A stretch of DNA of 44,016 nucleotides, from NCBI GenBank assembly GCA_015058045.1, contig SVDC01000031.1, positions 1 through 44,016 on the forward strand, read 5' to 3'. Below are positions 26,586 to 32,654 of this stretch, piece after piece (positions within the stretch are counted from its first letter, which is position 1; every line of letters begins with the position of its first letter). Source of the stretch: Cellulosilyticum sp. (lineage in GTDB: Bacteria; Bacillota; Clostridia; Lachnospirales; Cellulosilyticaceae). Under the pieces are notes generated by a model. That model saw nothing but the letters and a program-made list of their open reading frames with translations, ran no database searches and was not told the origin of the DNA. The position numbers were made by a program, and so were the translations under genes.

Positions 26586-27377
26586 ATGAATATTGAAAAA
26601 GCACTATTAACGCCTAATCGTTATAGTAGACCAGGTCAAAAGCTTACTAAGATGAAGAAGATAGTTGTTCACTGGGTGGGCAATGCTACATCTACAGCCA
26701 AAGCAAATAGAAATTATTTTGAAAGCTTAAAAGACAAGAAAATCTATGCAAGTGCACATTATATTATTGGATTACAAGGAGAAATTATACAGTGTATACC
26801 AGAGAATGAGATAGCTTACCATGCAACAACTGCTAATCCATATAGTATAGGAATTGAGAATTGCCATCCAGATTGGAGTGGAAAATTCAATGAAAAAACC
26901 TACAAGAGTTTAATCAAACTATGTGCGGATATTTGCAAGCGATATAATCTAAATCCAGAGCAAGATATTATCAGACATTATGATGTTTCTGGAAAGGTAT
27001 GTCCAAAATACTATGTTGAAAATGAAGCTGCGTGGAACGTATTAAAAAGCGATGTAAAAAAGCAATTAGAAAGTTTAGAGCAAGAGATAAAAGATAAGGA
27101 GCTTAAAGAAGCTGTTCAAGGTATTATTCAATTTGGTGTTATTCTAGATATAAATGTTTGGGGAGATATGAATACCATGAATATGAAATATGCAAAATTA
27201 ATGATAGAGAAAATTGGTAAGGTTTTAGGAAAAAATACTTATAAAGAAACAATTCAATACTTTGTAGATCAAGGGTGTATCAATACACCTGACATCTGGA
27301 TTAAAGAAAGATTCAAACCAGAGCTTTGTAGATCGCTATTAATAAAAATAAACAATATAATTATTGAACACAAGTAA
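26586..27377 (+). CDS. N-acetylmuramoyl-L-alanine amidase, Amidase_2 (T7 lysozyme/PGRP) type
   Basis: Peptidoglycan amidase of 263 residues. Residues ~20-155 are the Amidase_2 domain, with zinc ligands H29 (IVVHWVG), H131 (RHYDVSG) and C139 (KVCPKYY) and the supporting Y59 and K137. It cuts the bond between N-acetylmuramic acid and the stem peptide. Residues ~165-263 are an uncharacterised helical tail (QGIIQFGVILDINVWGD, QYFVDQGCIN) of a kind seen in clostridial phage-type amidases. There is no signal peptide, as in endolysins that need a holin to exit. A GGGGGGAAG site precedes the ATG. The nearest holin is 20 kb away at 5654. Possibly a prophage relic now used by the host. Confidence 0.88.
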   Translation: MNIEKALLTPNRYSRPGQKLTKMKKIVVHWVGNATSTAKANRNYFESLKDKKIYASAHYIIGLQGEIIQCIPENEIAYHATTANPYSIGIENCHPDWSGKFNEKTYKSLIKLCADICKRYNLNPEQDIIRHYDVSGKVCPKYYVENEAAWNVLKSDVKKQLESLEQEIKDKELKEAVQGIIQFGVILDINVWGDMNTMNMKYAKLMIEKIGKVLGKNTYKETIQYFVDQGCINTPDIWIKERFKPELCRSLLIKINNIIIEHK

Positions 27378-27391
27378 ACAAAACTGGAAGT

Positions 27392-27483
27392 TATACACAA
27401 ATTAGGGATAAAGTTAATAAATTTGTGGATAATATAGAAAATATATTTTTGAAATAATGATTTTTTCTAAGACTTGTGGATAA
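27392..27483. promoter_or_regulatory. DnaA-box cluster
   Basis: Three 9-mers match the DnaA box TTATCCACA: TTATACACA at 27392 (one mismatch), and its perfect complement TGTGGATAA at 27425 and 27475. The first two are the ends of a 13-bp inverted repeat (TTATACACAAATT / AATTTGTGGATAA) with a 16-base centre. AT-rich DNA lies between and after them. No dnaA or dnaN is near, so this is probably not the chromosomal origin. DnaA-box clusters away from oriC can titrate DnaA or regulate a gene. Confidence 0.65.
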
Positions 27484-27554
27484 ACTTATAAAAATAGTAA
27501 AGAAGTAGTTTATTATTAAGAGACTTTAGAGTATACTTTATATCGTTAATTTAT

Positions 27555-27589
27555 CCATAAAAAAGTGGCTTTGCCACTTTTTTTATGGA
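27555..27589. terminator. Perfect 16-bp hairpin, bidirectional terminator
   Basis: CCATAAAAAAAGTGGC and its exact complement around a TTT loop, with A- and T-runs inside the arms. It lies 177 bases after the amidase gene and 60 bases before vanZ-like. It probably ends the amidase transcript. Confidence 0.85.
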
Positions 27590-27648
27590 TTTCCATTAAG
27601 AAAATAAATGATATTAATATATAAATAGAGTAGAAAGAGGACAGCAAG

Positions 27649-28212
27649 ATGGATATTAGTGAAATCATAAGATATGTGTATGTCACTATAGGTGTAGCCA
27701 TTTTAATTAGTATACCTACAATATATATTCGGAAATCTTATTTTAAGAAACAAAGAGAGGTATATCATTGGAAATATGAAGTGGCAGATATTTGTTTTAT
27801 CTTTTATTTAATTTGTTTATTTCAAATCACAGCACTTAGATTTGGGGGAATTGGCTGGGATTTGGACAATATGATGAGTCGTAATACAAGAGTCAATGGT
27901 GTGCCGTTAAAAGAAATTTGGATTTGGATGGTTAATGGTAGATGGTGGCATCTTTTTTACAATGTAATAGGAAATTGTGCTTGGTTTGTTCCACTAGGAT
28001 TAATCTTGCCTGCGCTTTATAGAGGTTATCGTAAGCATTTATGGAGAACGGTTTTTATTGGGCTCATTGTATCAACTTTTATAGAAATTTTACAGTTTAT
28101 ACTATGTACAGGCGTTACAGATATAGATGATGTGATTTTTAATACAATAGGAACAGCTATGGGTTATATGCTTTGGGCTAGTTTTGACTGGATCAGAAGT
28201 AGAATAAAATAG
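27649..28212 (+). CDS. VanZ family membrane protein
   Basis: Membrane protein of 187 residues with about five hydrophobic segments (near 8-25, 45-65, 100-120, 130-150 and 160-178). FYNVIGNCAWFVPLGLILP and EILQFILCTGVTDIDDVIFNTIG are the conserved VanZ-like blocks. VanZ modestly raises teicoplanin resistance in enterococci, but most homologues have unknown envelope functions. AGAGGA precedes the ATG. No vanHAX genes are present. The EIIA-like gene follows 82 bases later on the same strand and may be co-transcribed. Confidence 0.87.
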   Translation: MDISEIIRYVYVTIGVAILISIPTIYIRKSYFKKQREVYHWKYEVADICFIFYLICLFQITALRFGGIGWDLDNMMSRNTRVNGVPLKEIWIWMVNGRWWHLFYNVIGNCAWFVPLGLILPALYRGYRKHLWRTVFIGLIVSTFIEILQFILCTGVTDIDDVIFNTIGTAMGYMLWASFDWIRSRIK

Positions 28213-28294
28213 AGGAAACCACATGGGGTATAAATATATTATCTTAAATTACATATAATATCCAAAAAGATAGTAGTTTTATAGGAGGCATAAG

Positions 28295-29023
28295 ATGAGT
28301 CTGTGTAAAGTAATTATTGGAGCAGCGTATATTGGGCCTTATAGTGAATGGAGCTGGATTCGAACAGTAGCAGTCATTATAGTAGGAATCTTTTTGTTTT
28401 GGATATTATATAAGTTTGTTGCTCCGCTTATGAAGGGGAATACAAAACAGGCAAAAAAAGTGGTCAAAGTAGAACGTAAAGTGATTACAGGAGAAGACAT
28501 TAAGCCCGATGCAAATGGTATTATGCCTATTTGTGAAAAAGAAGAAGAGGTAGAATCTGAAGAAGTTATTGCCATGCCATTTGATGGAGAGCTAATGGAG
28601 ATCACTAAAGTACCAGACCCTATTTTTTCTGAAAAAATGGTAGGAGATGGATTTGCTATTAGACCAAGTGCTGGAGAGATTGTATCGCCTGTTAATGGAA
28701 GGGTAAAACAAGTACAAAAAAATCGAACCTCTATTATTTTTGAAACAAGAGCAGGGCGGGAGGTCATTTTGCATATTGGATTAAGTACGGCAAATTTAGA
28801 GGACAGTGGTATTAGTCTGAAAATAAGAGAAGGCGATATAGTTAGGGCAGGACATCATATTGGTACACTGGATTTGGGAAAAATGAATTTACAGACTAAG
28901 TCTACAATTTCACCTGTTGTATTTACTAACTTAAAAGAAACAGAACACCTAGTTGTTAAACAGCAAGGTATTGTAGATGCAGGAATGACAGGCATTGTAG
29001 TAATTGATATCGACCAAGATTAG
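28295..29023 (+). CDS. Membrane-anchored EIIA-Glc-like domain protein
   Basis: Protein of 242 residues. One transmembrane helix (about 21-45) is followed by a charged linker and an EIIA-Glc-type domain (about 90-242). Family blocks include FSEKMVGDGFAI, GEIVSPVNGRV, EVILHIGLST, IREGDIVRAGHHIG and ISPVVFTN. His160 corresponds to the phosphorylated histidine (His90 of E. coli Crr). The position of Crr His75, which is needed to pass phosphate to EIIB, is Thr145 in the block KNRTSIIFET. The domain could therefore be phosphorylated by HPr but be poor at transfer, pointing to a sensing role. No other PTS gene is in the window. AGGAGG precedes the ATG. Confidence 0.82.
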   Translation: MSLCKVIIGAAYIGPYSEWSWIRTVAVIIVGIFLFWILYKFVAPLMKGNTKQAKKVVKVERKVITGEDIKPDANGIMPICEKEEEVESEEVIAMPFDGELMEITKVPDPIFSEKMVGDGFAIRPSAGEIVSPVNGRVKQVQKNRTSIIFETRAGREVILHIGLSTANLEDSGISLKIREGDIVRAGHHIGTLDLGKMNLQTKSTISPVVFTNLKETEHLVVKQQGIVDAGMTGIVVIDIDQD

Positions 29024-29038
29024 AATAAAGAATCATAG

Positions 29039-29071
29039 GGCTCAATCTCTAGGAAGATGGGAGCCTTTTTT
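29039..29071 (+). terminator. Intrinsic terminator after the EIIA-like gene
   Basis: Interrupted stem GGCTC...ATCT / AGAT...GAGCC followed by TTTTTT, 15 bases after the stop. It opens a 313-bp gene-free stretch (29024-29336) whose other contents are the DUF134 promoter, operator and leader hairpin. Confidence 0.75.
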
Positions 29072-29194
29072 AATGCCTTAATTTAGTATGAATGATTGCT
29101 AAAAGCATAAAATCAATGGGTAGACAATATATAGAGTGCTAATTTTAGAGGCAGAAAATAAAAAAACGTAAGTGTGGGATGTAGATACGATAAA

Positions 29195-29223
29195 TTGACA
29201 AGTGTGCATATGCACATTATAAT
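29195..29223 (+). promoter_or_regulatory. Consensus sigma-A promoter of the DUF134-mrp operon
   Basis: Exact consensus: TTGACA, 17-base spacer, TATAAT. The -10 box is 113 bases before the DUF134 start. A promoter this strong usually needs repression, which fits the palindrome in its spacer. Confidence 0.9.
29203..29216 (+). promoter_or_regulatory. Perfect 14-bp palindrome between -35 and -10: operator
   Basis: TGTGCATATGCACA fills nearly the whole promoter spacer, so a protein dimer bound here would compete directly with RNA polymerase. The downstream gene encodes a DUF134 helix-turn-helix protein with cysteines, the likeliest ligand. That link is inferred. Confidence 0.8.
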
Positions 29224-29233
29224 GAGGGAGAAC

Positions 29234-29253
29234 ACATTCATTTTTTTGAATGT
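29234..29253 (+). other. Small hairpin in the DUF134 leader
   Basis: Inverted repeat ACATTCA-N6-TGAATGT about 10 bases after the -10 box, so near the 5' end of the mRNA. It could be an mRNA-stabilising stem or a second protein site. The loop is all T. Confidence 0.5.
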
Positions 29254-29336
29254 ATTTGCAGTTTATAAAGTAAAAGAATAAAAATGTTATAGAGAAAATT
29301 AGGATGAATAAGGCATGTAACTAAGGAGCGGGTAAT

Positions 29337-29696
29337 ATGGCTAGGAGTCCTAGGTGTAGACGTGTATGTATAGAACCTATGTCTAAACTTTTTAAAATAA
29401 ATGGTCAATGCAAGCAACAAGTTACCCTTGGATTAGAGGAAGTAGAAAGCATTAGGTTAGTGGATTTTGAAGGTTTAGATCAAGGGGAAGCGGCAAGTAG
29501 AATGGAAGTTTCAAGAGGTACTTTCCAACGAATATTATATGAAGCAAGAAAAAAGGTTGCAGAGGCTTTGGTTCAAGGAAAAAATATTGCAATTGAAGGT
29601 GGAAACTATACTCTTGCACAGGAAGCATGTCGCACATCAAACCGTTGTAAAGAATGTAAATTTCTTAAAGAAGAGAGCGCAGATGAGTTGGAATAA
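29337..29696 (+). CDS. DUF134 family helix-turn-helix protein
   Basis: DNA-binding protein of 119 residues. MARSPRCRRVCIEP at the start and a sigma-70 region-4-like helix-turn-helix (LDQGEAASRMEVSRGTFQRILYEAR, about 47-71) identify the DUF134 family. Two N-terminal cysteines (C7, C11) and a C-terminal cluster (CRTSNRCKEC) could bind a metal or iron-sulfur cluster. The family is commonly found beside mrp and NifX/NifB-type genes. AAGGAG precedes the ATG, 9 bases before it. It is followed by mrp with a 52-base gap, so the two form an operon. Its proposed target is the palindrome at 29203. Confidence 0.87.
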   Translation: MARSPRCRRVCIEPMSKLFKINGQCKQQVTLGLEEVESIRLVDFEGLDQGEAASRMEVSRGTFQRILYEARKKVAEALVQGKNIAIEGGNYTLAQEACRTSNRCKECKFLKEESADELE

Positions 29697-29748
29697 GACC
29701 ATCTCATATGGTCAATGATATAAAGTGGAGTATAAGGAGATGAAAGAT

Positions 29749-30588
29749 ATGAGTGAAAGTTGTTCAAGTCATTGTGGAAGCTGCAGCCAAGAGTGTTCTT
29801 CAAGAAAACCAGATCCAAAGAGTTTTTTAGTAGCACCACATAAATTAAGTCACATTAAGAAAGTCGTTGGTATTGTAAGTGGTAAAGGCGGAGTAGGAAA
29901 ATCTAGTGTGACTTCTATGTTAGCTGTAGCTATGAAACGTAAAGGCTATGGTGTAGGGATTTTAGATGCGGATATTACGGGGCCATCTATTCCAAAAGCA
30001 TTTGGTATTAACCAAAAAGCTTTTGCAACAGAAAACGGATTATATCCAGTACCTTCTAAAACAGAAATTGACATTATGTCTATCAACTTACTATTAGATA
30101 AACCAACTGACCCAGTTGTTTGGAGAGGGCCAGTTATTGCAGGTGCAGTAAAACAGTTTTGGGAAGAAGTTATTTGGGAAAATGAAGAATATCTTTTCGT
30201 GGATATGCCACCTGGTACAGGTGATGTGCCACTTACTGTTTTTCAATCTATTCCAGTGGATGGTATCGTGATTGTTACCTCACCACAGGATCTTGTATCT
30301 ATGATTGTGGCTAAAGCAGTAAAAATGGCAAATATCATGAATGTACCAATTATTGGGCTTGTAGAAAACTATAGTTATTTCATGTGTCCAGATTGCGATA
30401 AGAAACATGCTATTTTTGGTGAAAGCAAAATTGATGAAGTAGCAGCAGAATATGGACTTCAAGTTCTAGCTAAACTTCCAATTGACCCAGCTATTGCAAA
30501 GGCTTGTGATAATGGACAAGTGGAAGAAGTGGAATTAGAGCCAATTAATGAAATGGCTGCAAAAGTAGAAGCCTTTTGTAAGGCATAG
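29749..30588 (+). CDS. mrp: Mrp/NBP35-type iron-sulfur cluster carrier ATPase
   Basis: P-loop ATPase of 279 residues that holds and transfers [4Fe-4S] clusters to apoproteins. The ATG at 29749 is chosen because AAGGAG lies 9 bases before it; a GTG at 29725 and an ATG at 29740 are badly placed. The N-terminus is cysteine-rich (CSSHCGSCSQEC, 5-16). The deviant Walker A is GKGGVGKSS (45-53). DMPPGTGDVPLT is the switch region, and the CPDC motif (C213, C216) binds the bridging cluster between two subunits. The pairing with DUF134 suggests iron-sulfur or metal-responsive control. Confidence 0.93.
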   Translation: MSESCSSHCGSCSQECSSRKPDPKSFLVAPHKLSHIKKVVGIVSGKGGVGKSSVTSMLAVAMKRKGYGVGILDADITGPSIPKAFGINQKAFATENGLYPVPSKTEIDIMSINLLLDKPTDPVVWRGPVIAGAVKQFWEEVIWENEEYLFVDMPPGTGDVPLTVFQSIPVDGIVIVTSPQDLVSMIVAKAVKMANIMNVPIIGLVENYSYFMCPDCDKKHAIFGESKIDEVAAEYGLQVLAKLPIDPAIAKACDNGQVEEVELEPINEMAAKVEAFCKA

Positions 30589-30629
30589 AAGTACGTCTTT
30601 AGTAAAGTAATATAAGATAGAAAATTAAA

Positions 30630-30677
30630 AAACAAGGTGTTACTTAAGGAATTCTTGAAGTAACACCTTGTTTTTTG
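30630..30677. terminator. Bidirectional terminator between mrp and tetR-like genes
   Basis: Stem AACAAGGTGTTACT / AGTAACACCTTGTT with a 14-base loop and flanking A- and T-runs, between convergent transcripts. Confidence 0.92.
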
Positions 30678-30692
30678 TTGAGTAGAATGTAT

Positions 30693-31301
30693 TTATACGT
30701 TATCAAACGTAGCATCTTCTAATAATTTTACGCAGCTTGTATGTATAAGAAAACGAATGACATCCTCGTAAGCAGCTTCCCCGATAATTGCGCGTTCACG
30801 ACTTAAGGAAATAATCCCACGAACTAAACTACTAATAAACTCAGAAGAGTAGTTAAGATGAATCCCAACATCATCAAGAAGTTTTGCGACATTTAATGTA
30901 TCGGACTGAATATGTTCTTCAATCATAGTTGAAGATAATTTACGTAGAACATAAGGTAGTTCATCGGTAAGAAAAGTTAACATTGAAGTATCGCTCATAG
31001 AGTGATAAGCAAATAGTATGGCATTTTCTAGACGTTTTAAAGGCGTAGAAATAGATGAATCAGATAGAATTTCAGTAACACCTTTATACATTTCGTCATG
31101 CATATCTTCTACTAAGTCAAAAAATAAATGTTCTTTTGTATCATAGAATTTATAAAAAGCACCTTTAGATATGCCTACTTCAGCAACCAGTTGCTCCACA
31201 CTAGTTTTTCTCATGCCATACATTATCAGATATTTTTTGGCAGCCTTTTTCAGATCTTTACGAATTAATATTTGTTCTTCAGGTGTAAATGCAGTTCCCA
31301 T
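30693..31301 (-). CDS. TetR-family regulator (system B)
   Basis: Regulator of 202 residues. The N-terminal helix-turn-helix (about 12-60) reads KKYLIMYGMRKTSVEQLVAEVGISKGAFYKFYDTKEHLF, classic TetR. The C-terminal ~140 residues are the ligand-binding/dimer domain and have no recognisable specificity. It is the last gene of the system B operon, 112 bases after the adaptor gene, with no terminator between. The likely target is the inverted repeat at 35648, at the operon promoter. Its own ribosome site is weak, whereas a strong AAGGAGG stands before a 17-codon frame that overlaps its start (31279-31332). Confidence 0.9.
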   Translation of the reverse strand: MGTAFTPEEQILIRKDLKKAAKKYLIMYGMRKTSVEQLVAEVGISKGAFYKFYDTKEHLFFDLVEDMHDEMYKGVTEILSDSSISTPLKRLENAILFAYHSMSDTSMLTFLTDELPYVLRKLSSTMIEEHIQSDTLNVAKLLDDVGIHLNYSSEFISSLVRGIISLSRERAIIGEAAYEDVIRFLIHTSCVKLLEDATFDNV

Positions 31302-31332
31302 ATATTTTTTCCCTAAGTTTAAATGAAATCAT
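31279..31332 (-). CDS. Possible 17-codon leader ORF overlapping the TetR start
   Basis: ATG at 31332 with a strong AGGAGG 8 bases upstream, encoding MISFKLREKIYGNCIYT, stop at 31279. It ends 23 bases inside the TetR gene in another frame. Ribosomes terminating here could re-initiate at the TetR ATG, which has only a weak site. There is no evidence that the peptide itself matters. Confidence 0.35.
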   Translation of the reverse strand: MISFKLREKIYGNCIYT

Positions 31333-31413
31333 AGGGAAGCCCTCCTTTTATACATATTATTGTAAAGTGGTTAAGTAAATATTTCAGTATTTATATTATT
31401 GAAAAAGAACGAA

Positions 31414-32640
31414 TTAAGTTAATGGTTCAATGTAAGCATCAATACTAAGCCCAGGTTTTAATTGTTCTTTACCACTCGTTACTTTAATGTATGCCTCTAC
31501 AATTGTATCACCTTCTTTTTCATAAGCATAGTTAGAGATTCTAGAAACAATGCCAGTAATAGGTGTATCAATATCTTTATCTGCAATCTGAATTGTAACA
31601 GGTGCATTAATGGCTACTTCAGATAAAGATTCCTCGGGGATTTCAACAGATACATAAAGAGTATTTAAATCCATAAATTTAAGAAGTGACTGGCCGAGAC
31701 CGCTTACTGAAGAACCAGCAGGTGTAGAAATATCATAGATAATGAGTTGGTCTTTAGGTGCAATAATTTGTGTCCCATTTAAATAAGGTGCAGTGAGTTT
31801 GGCTTTCATATTTTGTAAAGAGAGATGTGCACTTTCAATCTTAACTTGTAGTTGGCTAATCTTAGAGGCCGTAGATGTATCGATATTGCCAACTTCTAAG
31901 GTAGTGGCATTTAATTTGCTTTGTAAGGTAGAGATTTCTAGGTTACGTCCATCAGTAAGTTTTTGAATAGAGGTATTAACATCTTGAATTTGCTGCTCCA
32001 ATTTTTGCATGGAGAGTTTACTTTGAGATAGCTCACTTTCAGAAACTGCACCTGATTCAAAAAGGATTAGATTAGAGTCATATAACTTTTGGGCTTCAGC
32101 TAAATCTTCTTTTAATATATCTAAACTATTTTTTAAAGGAAGAATATCTGGATCTTGACCAGAGGAGACATACCCTTTCTTAAGTGCAAGTTCTTTAGAA
32201 AGCGCATCTAAATTAGCAGCTTGGGCATTGGTATTATTCTTAAGTCCTTTTAGTTCTAATTCATATCCCTCTAACTCTTTTTCTAGTGTAGCAATTTGAA
32301 GCATATAGTCATCCATATTTAAATCTAGAAGAGCATCTCCTTTATGGATAAGTACTCCTTTTTGGACAAGGATATTTGTTATGCGTGCTGGAAAGTCAAT
32401 TTGAAGTTCTTCTATTTCATCTACTTTAGCTTCGCCATATACTAGTAGTGCATTTTTATTCATTTTACTTTCACCATCGACTACTTCTGCCTGTGTGGTA
32501 GCAGTAGCTTCAGTAGTAGAAGTACTAGAACAACCCGTTAATAGTGGAGAAGAAATTAAGCCTAAGATTACCACATAGGTGGTGATTGCTTTAAAATTAT
32601 TATTTGAGAATTTTTTATTTAAAAAATATATAAATTTCAT
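31414..32640 (-). CDS. Lipoprotein adaptor (HlyD/MacA-like membrane fusion protein) (system B)
   Basis: Adaptor of 408 residues. The signal sequence ends in LLTGC with the lipidated Cys at residue 37, after a fairly long N-region (MKFIYFLNKKFSNNNFK). A lipoyl-like half (ITNILVQKGVLIHKGDALL), a long coiled-coil hairpin (about 110-285), the second half (LIIYDISTPAGSSVSG) and a beta-barrel domain follow. The architecture is the same as the adaptor at 10729. AAGGAGG lies before the ATG. Its start is 14 bases from the permease stop. It bridges the extracytoplasmic domain of the system B permease to its substrate. Confidence 0.87.
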   Translation of the reverse strand: MKFIYFLNKKFSNNNFKAITTYVVILGLISSPLLTGCSSTSTTEATATTQAEVVDGESKMNKNALLVYGEAKVDEIEELQIDFPARITNILVQKGVLIHKGDALLDLNMDDYMLQIATLEKELEGYELELKGLKNNTNAQAANLDALSKELALKKGYVSSGQDPDILPLKNSLDILKEDLAEAQKLYDSNLILFESGAVSESELSQSKLSMQKLEQQIQDVNTSIQKLTDGRNLEISTLQSKLNATTLEVGNIDTSTASKISQLQVKIESAHLSLQNMKAKLTAPYLNGTQIIAPKDQLIIYDISTPAGSSVSGLGQSLLKFMDLNTLYVSVEIPEESLSEVAINAPVTIQIADKDIDTPITGIVSRISNYAYEKEGDTIVEAYIKVTSGKEQLKPGLSIDAYIEPLT

Positions 32641-32654
32641 AAGTAAATTCCTCC

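Noticed and set aside
27392..27483. Chromosomal replication origin at the DnaA-box cluster
   Set aside because: No dnaA, dnaN, recF or rpmH nearby and only three boxes in view; a regulatory or titration site fits better.
18892..28212. Glycopeptide-resistance cluster because of VanW and VanZ
   Set aside because: No VanH, VanA-type ligase, VanX or VanRS. VanW and VanZ family proteins are common outside resistance operons.
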